Numbered from the stretch's first letter, positions 10,398-21,849 are shown. The stretch is DNA of 64,000 bases from Amia ocellicauda (GCF_036373705.1 NC_089852.1:31385707-31449706), one strand, 5' to 3'. Notes: generated by a model from the letters alone, not told the origin. Made by a program: numbers and translations.

Positions 10398-10474
10398 CAG
10401 CTCTGGAAAAAATTAAGAGACCACTCCAAGTTCAGAAATCAATGTTAAATTGTCTTTTAATTTTTCCAGAGCTG
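10398..10474. mobile_element. 77-base MITE, Tc1/mariner type
   Basis: TA-flanked palindrome-like element: the left end CAGCTCTGGAAAAAATTAAG is mirrored by the right end with about 20 paired bases, leaving a short loop. Its length and TA target fit a miniature Tc1/mariner derivative. Confidence 0.75.
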
Positions 10475-11340
10475 TATATATAATGATATGCATATGGGTT
10501 CATATTATTTTTAGTTGCTGTACTTGTTGTAAAACAGTTAACAGAAGTGAGTAAGTCATCCAAAACTATATTAGTTTTTGGTAACATTTTTATGTAGACT
10601 ACTGGTACGGTCATAGAAGACATTTTTGTGCAAGTTGCTCACAGTTTTGAAGTTTTCGCTCAGATACATTTTTATTTACTCAGTGCTGTAAAAAATTTGA
10701 GGGAACATTGGTGGCAGTGTGTGGTGTGTCTGTTGGGGACAAGCCAAGACTGTATGTGCACTTTAAATACTCAGAGAAAAAGAGAGTATTTTAGATTAGG
10801 GTTTTGGGGGCTTTTTGTTGTAATGTCCTTTTTCTTTTTCTTTATAGATTTGGGTAGGGATTTTTATTGATATTGGCCAGGGCAACTAAAGGCATTTATT
10901 CCTCTATTTATTGAATTGCATTGTACTGATTGTGGTTCCTCCCTCTTTAATTAATGCATTTCTTGTTATAATAAAATTTGTACTTTGATTTACTTTGTGT
11001 CCTGTTGGTGTGCCAAGATCCAAAACGTCCTGTGCAGGGAGGATGTGGACTGAGTTCTCTGTACAAGTCAGAGTGGCGTAGTCGTTAAACTTAGCATAAT
11101 TAAAGATACATTTTTAAATATACGTGTTTTTCCCATGCCAATGCACAAACCAAGGCCATTCGACCCATCATGCTCATTTGGTGACCATTAATAACTAAGT
11201 GATCCAAGGATCATGTCCAATCTATTTTTGAACTACATCGACGTTTTTTGGTGTTTATTTTTTAATCAGTGAGCCGGCCTACTCAATCAATATTACAATG
11301 GTTCCGGCCCAGTATTACCTCCGAGAGATTATCCGTTGCT
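10475..11340. other. Intergenic, no gene recognised
   Basis: AT-rich with isolated short frames and no recognisable domain. An AATAAAA at about 10971-10977 and T-rich tracts suggest debris of an unclassified retroelement, but nothing decisive. Confidence 0.4.
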
Positions 11341-11358
11341 TCCATTGGCTTATAGCAT

Positions 11359-12065
11359 GTGTCAAACTTCCCTGAGCGACACAGGACTGGATGCAGCCCG
11401 GAGCCGCACCGCTTCCCTCAGAGACACTCTGCTGACAGTGATGTAAACTCCACCATCACTGCTCTTGTCTCCTCTTGTCTCCTTACTTCCACTGTCTGCG
11501 GAGCCACGCAACCTGGCCTGCCCCAACACGCAGTGTTGTGTGACAGAGACTGCTCTGAAGGGCGTACGAGACAGGAGCCCAAATGGCTCGCCACCAGAAC
11601 ACTGAAAGCCTGCTGGCTCTCTACCTGGCCCAGTTGGCTGAGCACTTGGACTCAGCTGATGCATCACCAGCCTCGCCCCCTATCTCGGAGAACCTCCCAG
11701 GCTCGCAGCCCACGGCAGCTCGCTGTAGGAGGAGGCCTGGCCCGACCCCGCCTCCCCCGCCACCTGAGCCGTGGTCCTAAGGTGTTCCAGCAGCCTCTGG
11801 CCCACCAATACACCCCCAAGCAACTCCTGGGTGCTCCAAATTATATGAGTTGGCTACTCGTTGGCACGAGGGATTCTATTCCCCATACTTCCTAGTGTCC
11901 CAGGGGCACACCAAGAAAGGTGCTCCATTGGTGGCGCTCCCTTGGTGTGCCCCTGGGGCCAGTCTGCCACCAAGTAGTAATGACAACAGACGCCTCCAAA
12001 CAAGGTTGGGGAGTAGTCTATGATGGACAAGGTGTCCGAGGTAGATGGACCCACTCAGTGTAGGG
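11359..12065 (+). pseudogene. DIRS-like retrotransposon fragment (RNase H region)
   Basis: Toward the 3' end the plus-strand translation gives WWRSLGVPLG, then VVMTTDASKQGWG and then VRGRWTHSV. This is the conserved start of the RNase H domain in DIRS elements (TTDAS...GWG). The upstream part (11583-11780) is Ala/Pro-rich and may derive from the gag region, which is uncertain. Frames are broken and the recombinase is missing here; compare the recombinase piece at 3007-3880 on the other strand. Confidence 0.6.
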
Positions 12066-12910
12066 GTCAAGTAGTCAGGCCTGTACTGTTCTCTTGGTGT
12101 ACGCCACACATGCACTCACCACTTAGTCAAGAATACTAGCCAGTTGAATTGTCTTTGTGAAAGCTCCTGCCATTCATGCCCCTCTTTCAAAGTCACTTAG
12201 ATCCTTTCCTCTTTCCATCTTGATCCAAAATTGAAGTCAACTGGGTGTGCTCAGCAGTTTTATACATGCCACAGTGCATGATATGAAGTTAATTGCTTAA
12301 TTGTATCATACCTCTTTGGAGGCATCTGCATTCATTATGTTGCTCTACTAATTTATTCAGGTTTTCTTTAATTTGTCACCTGTCTGTATATAGTATGTGT
12401 AAACAGCAGGACTGTGGCTCCCTCCCAGCTTGCTAATAGACTGGAGCATCACTGCTGCTTTTCCCAGCTGATGGCATTCAAGCTGTTCTCACTGCCTTGC
12501 AGTGTATATACAGTAGTTCCTTGGTCTGTAGTCCAGTCATGGCCATTGGGCAAGAGACCACTGCTGCTGTCATTGCCCTGTGTTAGCTGTGCTAATTGGC
12601 AGGCATCCACTGCTTCTGTGTTCGGCACATGAACTGGTTGTATATAGTTTGTTTGTACGACATTGTAAGTTATCATCACAGTGGAGCTGTCAGTTGAGTG
12701 TGGAAGCTCCTGTGATGTGCAGAGGCAGCATGAATGTTCCTTCTGCCACGCTGTATATACTGTTTTGTTCAGCTCGGCTACTCTGATTGACTGTGTATTT
12801 CTGTTGAATTTCAGCGGGTTTGTGGCCTTGCTCCTGCTGGATCAGGGGTCCACTGCCATGTTAATGTGCACAGGTTGCTTGATTGTCCACAATTGCGGCC
12901 TCATTCCCAG
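12066..12910. other. Intergenic, no gene recognised
   Basis: Several short overlapping frames around 12414-12944 lack any domain or start context. Bases 12340-12395 (TTTCTTTAATTTGTCACC) resemble the end of the Tc1 relic at 60230-60260. Otherwise nothing is seen. Confidence 0.4.
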
Positions 12911-13110
12911 CTGCATTACATTACATTATTTGTCATTTAGCTGATGCTCTTATCCATTTATACAGCTGGGCATTTTACTGGAGCAATCTAAGTGAAGTAC
13001 CTTGCTCAAGGGTACAACAACACTGCACTACCTAGGACTTGAAACCCACAACCTTCCAATAATGAGTCCAGAGCCCTAACCACTACTCCACAGTGCTGCC
13101 AACATTCCAA
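12911..13110 (+). repeat. Fish SINE-like interspersed repeat
   Basis: CATTACATTACATT, CATTTAGCTGATGCTCTTATCC, GAAACCCACAACCTTCC and GAGTCCAGAGCCCTAACCAC occur in this order, a layout common in fish interspersed repeats. A partial second copy of the 3' part lies at 13425-13500. Confidence 0.65.
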
Positions 13111-13424
13111 AGCTACACTTCTTGGGAGCATGTGACTGGACACTGCCCACAGAACCAGATGTCATGCTTTCGATAAAGGCTGTTACATTTTATGATTCAG
13201 AGAGACTCCACTCAGGTGGGGAGCTTACATGTTGGAGCCTTCCAGGCCGGGCATGTTTTAAATAAATATATTACCCTCTGTGCTTCAAAGACTTCAGTTC
13301 TTTACTGGGCTCTTCACATGTCAAGGGCTGTCAGGCATGCAAGCGTTGCCAAAAGTAATGGCAGGCAGGGCCCCCCTTGAATGTAAGACCAATGCCAATA
13401 TCTATGTAAATGCTTGTTATCACA

Positions 13425-13500
13425 TGATTTGAACCCACAACCGTCCAGTTACAAGTCCAGAGCCCTAACACTACTCCACAGTGCTGCCTATACTCCATAG
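13425..13500 (+). repeat. Partial copy of the SINE-like repeat
   Basis: Repeats GAACCCACAACCGTCCAGTTAC...GAGCCCTAACACTACTCCACAGTGCTGCC from the element at 12911-13110. Confidence 0.6.
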
Positions 13501-13709
13501 TGCTGCCTGTATAGATACACACCACCAACACATACACATCAACATGAGGCACATTATTAAAAGTATTTACATGTTGTTGGAGACTTTGTTTCAGTCTATT
13601 TGAATGTAAATATGCTGATTTGCTTCCTAAATTTATGCTGATGTTTCAAAGTTGTAAAACATCAATTTCTCCTTGTGTGCTGACTTTCTTTTTGTTTTCA
13701 ATTCTTCTA

Positions 13710-14127
13710 ATGTGATGCACCAGTGAAGAGTTGATTAAGGGATTTAGGACAAGTTGTTGTGTTGAAGATCTATTATTTTATTGAAGCATGCAAAGCAGAT
13801 GTTCTTTGAGTAACTCTCGCAAGAGGTCTCAATCAATTCACGTCTTGCACAGGGTTTTATAGCGAATATATGACATCATGCATCAAGGGCAGGACTGTCT
13901 ATTCTACAGAACAACAAGGTTAAGTTTAGCATATAGGAAGATTCATACAAGTTTCCTTGTAGGGCCATATATATGCTCCTTTCTACAGACACAGGAAACG
14001 TGCTGTTGCTCTTGCAAACAGCGGTCAGACAGAAGTCAAGAAGACAGGAAAGTTTAAGGTTAGAAACCAGACATACAGACAAGTTGACATTTAATACAAG
14101 GTGGGCATCAGAAAGATATTTCTGACA
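13710..14127 (-). mobile_element. Retroviral-LTR-like sequence
   Basis: On the minus strand it starts TGTCAGAAATATC. A CTATAAAACCC box (about 13855-13865) is followed about 85 bases later by CAATAAAATAAT (about 13770-13782), the promoter and poly(A)-signal order of an LTR. No target duplication was found and the 3' edge is uncertain. Confidence 0.4.
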
Positions 14128-14129
14128 GG

Positions 14130-15306
14130 GTTTCAGAGCTAAATATCACATATAAATTAATGTCCAGACTTATTGACCCTTGGGGTTCTTCACCAGAATA
14201 TCTTTGGGACGAAATGATCTAATTCTATAATAAAACATGAACTGAATCACAGTGAAAGGACACTTTTCAGGGATTATACATTGCAGGCTCATGTTTCCCA
14301 TTAACTCATATTCACGTTTTCACAATTTCAACAGTGGCTACAGTGTCCTTAACTGGTAGGCTGGTTGTATCTGCTTGACCTACAAGTTCTGCACATTTAA
14401 TTAGCTGTCCCGACCTCTTGCTCATTTTCCACCTGAGCAGAAAGAAAGCTACAGTGTGCACGAGGATCTAAGTGTCCATTTAGGCTGCTGCAGTGTCTCT
14501 GTAGCCAGACTCATTCCCCAGTGTGACCTCAGTGGGCTGCTGCTGTTTTCTAACAGGTAATTATTGTGCAATTTTTCCTTCGCTCCTCACGCTGCTGTTT
14601 TCAAGGTCTCTCAGGCCTCTCTCTTGTTGTGTTCCACTGGTTTGAAGCATGGCACGGTGCTCCAGAACACAGATAAAGCAGTGTTGTATGAATCTGTACA
14701 GTATCCAGCTCTCTGTGAAAGCCATGCCCCATGATCTGTTGTTTTGAACAATTAACATGATTGTGATTCTATCCTTCGTGGGTCAGCTTGTTTCAAATTA
14801 AGATGGTGGCACTGTCATTAAGTAAGATCAAACAGGTGATTTAAGAACATTTTGATTTAACCAAGTCTGTTGGGATCTTACACTCCAGTTAAGCTTTCTC
14901 CCTGATTTAAACTATTTTTATCTGGATGGGCAGATATGACCCACTGTGTGTTCCTTTGTCTAGCTTCTGTTGTTTCATTCTACATTGTCTGGACGCATGA
15001 GACCACCAACTGAATGTAAAAAAATACACTACCAGAGGGAATCCAAGCATATATGACAGTATTGTACCTCTCACTGATGTGAAATTAGACCTGTGGGGAA
15101 TTACAAGCTAAGGGCTGGTACCATCTGACTCAGTGTTGCTCTCTGCATTTTACGAGGTAGATTTGTGGTGATGAGGGATGATGGTTGTGAGCAGCACTAA
15201 TCTTAATTAATCAGTTTCTGTTGGTTAGACATACTGGAGCCCTGTACTGGACCTGGATATTCAGGTGCCTCTGGGCCTTTGATGCCTCCTGACTGCCACC
15301 TCACTC
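14130..15306. repeat. 3' flank of OR3 (shared OR unit block)
   Basis: Noncoding sequence repeated downstream of the other ORs. Bases 14225-14790 recur at about 57450-58110 and 54060-54550. Bases 14870-15300 recur at 33790-34260, 54610-55050 and 58210-58650. It contains no reading frame of its own and marks the duplicated OR unit. Confidence 0.75.
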
Positions 15307-16236
15307 TTACATCTGAGTGACCTTGTCTTTGGCACACACTCTGAAGACTTTCCTTCGAATTTGATGCAGTTTCAGTCCATATACAAGAGGGTTGAATAGG
15401 GGGGGGATGACCAGGTATTCCATAGCCATGATGTTGCGCAGGCTCTGAGAAAGAGTCTCTGAGCTGTACCTGCTGAACATCACATCAATAGAAGCAGACA
15501 TTGCAAAATTGATCAGAGCCATCAGATGGGGCAGGCAGGTCTGCATGAATTTACTCCTCTGTTCGATAGACTTTAAACATGCTCTAACAATCTGGGTGTA
15601 AGTATATATAATGAAGACGGCTTGTGCAAGCTGTGCAATTATGAGAATAAAACTAAAGCTACTGCTTAGTGTGGTGGCTGAACATGAAAGCTTCACAACT
15701 GACACGTCACAGTAAAGTTTGTCAATGTGAGATCCACATAGAGTTAGTCTGTAGGTTAAATAAATTGCAATGACTATGGAACAGAAAGGATAGCCCCAGG
15801 CAAATAGTAGCAATTTCCCCACAGTCGGAGGAGTCATGACACTGTGGTATTGTAAGGGTCTGCATATTGCCACATACCTGTCATAAGCCATCACTGTTAG
15901 AATTGTTATTTCACACATAACAGAAGTGTAGATCACATATGATTGAGTCAAACATCCAGCGTATGAGATCACATGAGAGTCAGAGAGGAAGTCGGCTAAC
16001 AGTTTGGGATAGAACCCAGCAGTTCCATACAGTCCATTGACACACAGGTTACAGAGGAGGATGTACATGGGCTCATGGAGGGTTTTCTCAACGATGACTG
16101 TTGTGATCAAGGCCAAATTAACAATAACCATCAATAGGTAAAGAAGAAGAGTAAAAGCAAAGTAGATATTCTTATTTGTCCTTGATTCGTTCAGTCCAGA
16201 AAGAGTAAAGATGGTAACCTGTGTAGAGTTCTCCAT
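15307..16236 (-). CDS. Olfactory receptor 3, intact
   Basis: A 309-codon receptor with the usual OR length. Seven hydrophobic segments are visible, with TM1 at about 24-47. Landmarks: N-S-T sequon at 3-5, LHEPMY (53-58) in the first inner loop, Cys95 paired in the family with loop-2 cysteines (Cys168, Cys176 and Cys185 present), MAYDRYVAIC (116-125), KFMQTCLPH (229-237) and PPLFNPLVYGLK (278-289). There is no signal peptide, as usual for ORs. The NGLYGTAGFYPK segment in TM2-loop is typical of fish ORs. The start is fixed by the splice acceptor just upstream and by alignment to its paralogues. Ligand unknown. Confidence 0.95.
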   Translation of the reverse strand: MENSTQVTIFTLSGLNESRTNKNIYFAFTLLLYLLMVIVNLALITTVIVEKTLHEPMYILLCNLCVNGLYGTAGFYPKLLADFLSDSHVISYAGCLTQSYVIYTSVMCEITILTVMAYDRYVAICRPLQYHSVMTPPTVGKLLLFAWGYPFCSIVIAIYLTYRLTLCGSHIDKLYCDVSVVKLSCSATTLSSSFSFILIIAQLAQAVFIIYTYTQIVRACLKSIEQRSKFMQTCLPHLMALINFAMSASIDVMFSRYSSETLSQSLRNIMAMEYLVIPPLFNPLVYGLKLHQIRRKVFRVCAKDKVTQM

Positions 16237-16261
16237 TTTGAAATTTGATATCCTACAATTT

Positions 16262-16642
16262 CTAGGGGGGAAGCAAGAAGTTTATGTTAAGATGTAGATA
16301 CTTTTTAATGCAATCTGAGAATAGGACCAAGCTGATTAGAGTTGGATAAAGTTCATAACAAGATCTGAGTCTACATTTATGGATTAAGTGGCAGAATTTA
16401 TTGAAGTTGAAATATATCTCTAAAATATTTTATGGTTATTCTCAGTCATACATAAAAAAAACACCCACATGCCCAACACTTACCATGAAAATAAAAAAAT
16501 ACATTTATCTTATTTTGTCATTGTTTATCTTATACTATTGATGATCAAGTTTGCCGACATTACCTCATTGACATATCCAGTAGTGTTTCTGCGAGGGAAG
16601 CATTAGACTGCACTGAACTCAGCAGGTTTATGAGCTTTATAC
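16262..16642 (-). promoter_or_regulatory. OR3 intron, noncoding exon 1 and TATA promoter
   Basis: Minus strand: TATAAA at 16641-16636, then an exon containing CTGAGTTCAGTGCAGTC. The donor is GAG/GTAATG with GT at 16563-16562; the acceptor is CCCCCTAG with AG at 16263-16262. The intron is about 302 bases, followed by about 25 bases of 5' UTR before the ATG. Conserved in six OR loci. Confidence 0.68.
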
Positions 16643-17379
16643 TTCCCTCTGAGGGGACGGTCTGTGGGGATCTGCAATGATCAACACATCCTGAGAGAGT
16701 TGTGCCACAAGGCATTCTTTAATGAGCCCAAGAACAAGCATGAGCCACAGCCACAGAAGACATATTCTTGACAGATGTCCTTTATTCAGTCAAGAGTTTT
16801 ATCATTAATATAAAACACATGATGATATACAGAACAAATTATGTCAACATACCGGACAAGGACACTGTTGACAAGGTATAGAAAAACATAAAATAAACTA
16901 AAGAACAATAAATCTCATTAGCACTGTAATGTTCACCTACAATACAGTGGCACAGAAGCATGGTGAATCTTTATTCTGAGTGTCATAAATAATGTCCATG
17001 AACAGAAGATTAACTTCTTCATCAAACTATCAGGCATTTGTGGACAACCCTGCCCCCAGAAAATGACAGGGCCTGCAGATGTTTCGTTTATGCAGATCGT
17101 TGGCTTTGTAATTTATTCAATTGCTGGTCTAAATTAGTCAAGTGATCCCTCTGTTGAAGGTATCCAGTGATTGGTTATTTAGAGAGACCTGTAAGACCTG
17201 CAGGATTGCAGCCATCCAGGAACAGGGCTGGCCACCCCACTTCTACAGCATATACATCAAAATTCAGTTTACATGCTTTAAGGGTGTTCATCTTCCGAGT
17301 AAAATGCCAATACACTTTGATAACTGTCAGTATAATTTATCCTTCCTTGTGATTCTCATAGTTTAGTTAATTTTCTTTT
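16643..17379. other. OR3 upstream flank
   Basis: Shared OR-unit flank to about 17000, then a decayed hAT-like repeat (17035-17250, GCAGCCATCCAGGAACAGGGCTGGCCACCCC). No gene seen. Confidence 0.5.
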
Positions 17380-17923
17380 GGGAAAAAAATATATTAACAA
17401 TGGAAAAAAATGTGAAACAATTATAACCAACTGTAGCCAATTCCCTGGATGCGGCCACAAGAGGAAAATCGACCCCAGATTTAACAGAAGGATAGTGCAA
17501 ATGGCAGAAAAGAACCAAGGATAACTGACAAAGAGATCCAATCTGAACTCCAAGATGAAGGTACGTCAGTTTCTGATCACACCATCCATCGCTTTTTGAG
17601 CGTGGGCCAAACTACATGTTAACAGGTGCAGAAGTCTCATTGAGAGCTACAGAAAACGTTTGATTGCAGTGATTGCCTCTAAAGGTTGTGTGACAAAATA
17701 TTAGGTTGAGGGTCCCATCATTTTTATCCATGCCATTTTCATTTGTTTTATTATTTACAATATTATGTTGAAAAACAAAATCAAAAACAATGTCTGATTT
17801 CTATTAAATATGGAATAAACAATGGTGGATGCCAATTACTTTTGTCAGTTTCAAGTTATTTCAGAAGAAATTGTGCCTTTTCCGTTTTTTGTGGAGGGGT
17901 ACGAACAAATTTGAACACGTCTG
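17380..17923 (+). pseudogene. Tc1-like transposon relic, internally deleted
   Basis: The 5' part recalls a Tc1 helix-turn-helix region with several stops (around 17430-17610). It jumps directly to the transposase C-terminus (ACAGAAAACGTTTGATTGCAGTGATTGC) and the right terminus (GGGGTACGAACAAATTTGAACACGTCTG), beside TA at 17924-17925. The catalytic core is missing. Confidence 0.7.
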
Positions 17924-18124
17924 TATATTAATTAAACTTTTTGATTCACACTGAAAGGAATCAGAAGCATCAGCATGATCAGTGTGGAAATTAAGTGTTA
18001 CGCTAGGGGTCTCCATATGTAATGGGACCGATTCTATTTTCATGTGCTTCCTTAGTATGATTCATCCTCCCAAGCCTTCTGGGAAGTGTAGTGTTGGCCT
18101 CTGGTCCAAGCAGTGTTCAAATTG

Positions 18125-18240
18125 AGGGGGGGGGGGGGGTGCTGTGGGGGTCCGGGACCCCCCATAAGAGGTAAGGGACCCCCAATAAGAGAGAAAACTT
18201 GGGGGGTCCCAATATTTCATTGACAAAAAAAAAAAAAAAT
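18125..18240. repeat. G-run and A-run low-complexity patch
   Basis: A run of about 14 G, a GGGACCCCCC motif present in related forms three times, and an A15 run. It is possibly a decayed repeat body; family not recognised. Confidence 0.5.
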
Positions 18241-18589
18241 TGAAATGAATGCCCTGACATGAGACAACTTTGTCGGCTTCTTCCAATTTTCATCAGTGTT
18301 CCAGATTTGAGTTTTTTTCCTTCAGTGACATTCTAAACATGTGCACGTGGGGAGCACGTCAATTCGTTGCCATCATGGACCCACGTGCGAGTATGGTGTC
18401 CATTTTAGGATATCCTCACGCATCAGTAGTCCACGAGTCAAGTAGCAAGCATCACCCACTCAAGTCTCCGGTATCAGGATCTTTACTCACCCCTCCCTCA
18501 GTCAGTAGTCACTGCTCCTCCTCACGTCTCCTCCTCCTTCTCAGCCTCAATGCTCCGACATCAAGTCTCCTGCTCAGGTATCAGAGGTA

Positions 18590-18673
18590 TCAGTTATCAC
18601 GTATCAGGTATCACGCATCAGGTGTCAGGTGTCAAGTATCACGTATCACGCATCAGGCATCAGGCATCAGGTC
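18590..18673 (+). repeat. 7-base tandem repeat, 12 units
   Basis: Twelve consecutive heptamers of the pattern TCA-S-G-Y-R (TCACGTA, TCAGGTA, TCACGCA, TCAGGTG, TCAGGCA and so on) fill exactly 84 bases. Two looser units lie upstream (18576-18589). Confidence 0.85.
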
Positions 18674-19277
18674 TGCTCCTCACGCCTCACTGCTGTTTTT
18701 ATTTTTGTTACGAAATCACAGCTCGCCCGCTGATTTAGTCAATTTTCATTTACATAAGGTGTGGGTCTTAGACATGCGGTTGGCTTATAGCACTGCGGCA
18801 TGAAAGACATGGGTTTGAATCCTGCTCTGGGAAGTATTGATACAATACTTTGATTTTTACCTTTCTTAATTAATAGAAATGCTTTTTTACGCAATTAAAT
18901 GTGCTGTGTTTATGTAACAGCCTTGTGATCTGTTTAAATTACTGTATTGATCATGCCTTTAAATATTTTGAAGAATATGCAATGGAAATCCAAGACTATC
19001 CTTAAAAGACAAATAGTAATTACTCATTTAACAGAAATAACGTTATATGTTAACATATGCATACGACACCTCCCCTCATTCTCTTCTCCTGTTTCCAGTG
19101 CTGCTCATTGCTTCGCTGTCCTCATCCTGTAGCCTCAGTGTTTTCAGAGCCCGCTCTTGATGTTGTAGAAATATATTGCAGACAAGGAACTACAATCACA
19201 CTTTTCAATGCTTTGTTTTCCATTTACTGTAAAATATGTCGTCGACTTGCACATATCCAAACTACAATCATAATAAT
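18674..19277. other. Intergenic, possible tRNA-derived SINE head
   Basis: Bases 18745-18830 contain GGTTTGAATCC, close to the Pol III B-box consensus, in a weakly tRNA-like context. A clear A box and cloverleaf are absent. The remainder shows nothing recognisable. Confidence 0.3.
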
Positions 19278-19800
19278 TGAAGAGGCCCCAAATACCTCAC
19301 CCGTACATGAGGTTAGCAAAGAGCACATAATGAGACCAGCTTCTACCGGTTTGTATCAGATGCATCCCTCTGCAGACACACAATACAAATTTAGTACAGA
19401 ACGTACGTTCTAGTAAAATCACAAGAAGATAGGGAAGTGGGCACACAACCCCCCTTTGCCTATCTAGACATGCATTAGATACATGTGGAATATAAATAAC
19501 AAAATGGCTACATATGTCTCCATATTTGGGCATAAAATAGAAAACATTGTGTTTAAGCTTAATCAGGAAGATAGTGAGGATATCATAAGATAGGGAGTTG
19601 TCTCCTCCTTATTGGTTCGAACTCACACTGTCCAGGATATCGCAGTATGTATATAACATCATGTAAGCTCTATGATTTTAGGGAAGTAAGAACAGAGACC
19701 TGCGTGTCTGTGTGTATTACTTTTCTCCAAGCGGCTTGAATAAAGACTCTGTACTCTACAGACTGATTTTTCTGAAAGTAATGAAAAGGGGATTCTTCAA
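19278..19800 (+). mobile_element. Retroviral LTR, plus orientation
   Basis: Starts TGAAGAGGCCCC. It carries a TATATAAC box near 19648 and GAATAAAGACTC at 19739-19750, the order of an LTR promoter and poly(A) signal. The first 200 bases recur inverted at 31502-31715. The 3' boundary and primer binding site could not be fixed. Confidence 0.6.
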
Positions 19801-19928
19801 GAACCTCTTCAGTCCCTCCTGTCGGCCAAGCGGAGCAAAGCGAGAGTAAGCCGAAACAGAAAGGATAATCTGGCCACAACGCCACAACCCCAAATATAAT
19901 TGTGCTTAAGTATGGTTGGGATGTGACA

Positions 19929-19931
<3 letters not shown>

Positions 19932-19997
<66 letters not shown>
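19932..19997. repeat. TA dinucleotide microsatellite
   Basis: An unbroken alternating TA run of about 66 bases. It resumes after the LTR-type element (21815-21846) and again after the Tc1 element (23057-23066), so one TA tract was apparently split by two insertions. Confidence 0.85.
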
Positions 19998-20004
<7 letters not shown>

Positions 20005-21810
20005 TAAGGTACACTTATAAATTTCAATTAAAGAAGTGAATTTATAGTATTACCTTATCACGAATCCTGGAATCTTGTAGAACTCAATTTCTGTAATAAT
20101 TGGACACAGACACCAATTCCAAAGATATAAATTGTCAAATTTATTCAAAAACAAAGACTAAATGTAGCACTACACTAATTATACAAAAGGGAAAAACTAA
20201 TTAAAATTCAACTCTAGATCAACAAATCAAAGACAAATCACTTTTGTGACCAAATCAAAGACCATGGGATCGCATATGATAACACACAAATTGTTAAACA
20301 AAAAAGGTTATAAACACATTGACTACAATACCGGTTAGTAAGACGAAGGTGAGTCTCTCGTTAGTATTGTTAGTCAGACATTAAATAACTATGCAGGTTA
20401 GTATTTATGTCAGGTAACTTCTCGTTATATATATATCAGTCTCATTTACGTTTAGGTGCCGAGAAAGATCCTATCATTACTTGTTACCACAATTTCCCTT
20501 ATTATTCAATGATTAAGGATAGGCAGGGCCACCAATAATCTAATGTCTATTAACTTGTGTCAATTTCAGACTAAACAGTTAAACAGGAATAAGAAGATAT
20601 TTCTCGGCGTTGACAGATTTTATTTCTAAAATTATGAACAAAACAGTTTAATGCAACACACATTTATATTTAAGAAAACTAAATGATATTACACATTCTA
20701 GAGTTATGAATCACAGATTAACATTTCTAATTGATTTCTCAAATGTCATGAATCATGAACTCCAAACTGTTAAACTTATCTGAACTTCGTCGCAGAGAGG
20801 CCTCTCTGGCTTCGGGCTCAGTTAACAGCACACGGCACGAGGTCCGTGTGGTTTGGAACAGGGCAGTCCGGTTCGGCTTTGTCCAAGAACTTCCACTCAG
20901 TCGATGCTCCTGGAAGTTGGGGTTTCGCGAATGTAGAGTCTTTTCCAAACAGATTTTCCACTGGTTTGAAGGCTCCAAGGTTGTGCACAAAATCTTCTTT
21001 GTAAGCAGGGTTCCACCATAGTTACTTGAAGACGAAGTCTTTGAGGAAAGCAGGGCCCTGTTTGTTCCAAGGGTCAAGTTTCTTAAGACTCAAATAGCTA
21101 TTTAAATGACTGAACACTTGCGTATACAGTCGACTTGTCCAGCTGTAAAACTCCACTGGTCAGGTGGGCACAGGTGGGCAGCGCAGTCTGTAAAGTTTTT
21201 TATTTAATAAAGTCCTTTAAAAGAATTCTTCGTACGGCTCAATCTCCTTCTCCCAGTTTAACTCTTCTGTTGCCGGCAAAGACTTGGTTGGTTTCTGGTT
21301 CCGGTTCGGGCAACAGAGCTACAAGTTGAGCTGTGGCAGCGAGTTACTGGTTCAGGTGAGAGAGAGAGAGAAAGAGACTGTGCGCTGTTCTTTATAGTCT
21401 GTTAGATCAATAGGTGATTGGTTCCTGAGTTCTTGAGATTGGATTTCGGTTTCAGCCCCCAGTGTCCTATTGGAGGGGGGCTTGATTTATGACTGATGTT
21501 AATCCATGCCATCTTTTGGAAATGCCGGTTGGCCCGGGTTCGTAACTCTATGTCGGGATTTCGACTCTCGTCCATTTCAAAGAGTTTTTTTATTACCACA
21601 GGCCACTTTCTCCAGACATCTCATAGCAGGATTCCAAACTATTTGGCCTATTCTCGGTGCCATCCTCCCCAAAACTGTCATTTTGATGTAAACCAGTTCC
21701 AAGCTGATGAGTTAAGGAAATCTGATAACTTTGGGGGGAGAGGTCTTCTTTAGATCAGTGCTTCAGCTCAGAGCTAAAATGCTCTTATCAAAATACACCC
21801 AACATAACGC

Positions 21811-21814
<4 letters not shown>
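19998..21814 (-). mobile_element. 1.8-kb LTR-type element, copy 1
   Basis: On the minus strand it starts TGTAGCGTTATG and ends CTTACACTACA, with TG...CA termini. It contains CTATAAAGAAC at about 21391-21401 and AATAAA signals near the 3' end. It is nearly identical to 29522-31356 in inverse orientation. The flanks TATA/TATA are compatible with a 4-base duplication but sit in a TA tract. It is best read as a long solo LTR; a nonautonomous LTR element is an alternative. It includes an open 112-codon frame (20739-21077) also open in the other copy. Confidence 0.7.

Positions 21815-21846
<32 letters not shown>

Positions 21847-21849
<3 letters not shown>

Noticed and set aside
11418..11667. Minus-strand frames as genes
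   Set aside because: They lie opposite the DIRS-like fragment and have low-complexity composition.
12414..12944. Cluster of small open frames as a candidate gene
   Set aside because: Overlapping in both strands, no domain, no splice or promoter logic.
18590..18673. CRISPR-like array
   Set aside because: Units are 7 bases with no spacers, in a vertebrate genome; it is a simple tandem repeat.
18745..18830. tRNA gene
   Set aside because: A B-box-like GGTTTGAATCC is present, but no A box in position and no cloverleaf. At most a decayed SINE head.
19800..19900. Retroviral primer binding site after the plus-strand LTR
   Set aside because: TGGCCACAACGCC at 19871 begins with TGG but does not match a tRNA 3' end that I can name, and the LTR end is unclear.
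20739..21077. A 112-codon gene inside the LTR-type element
   Set aside because: It is open in both copies, but these are too similar for that to be informative. No domain or start context supports it, so it is reported only as an observation.
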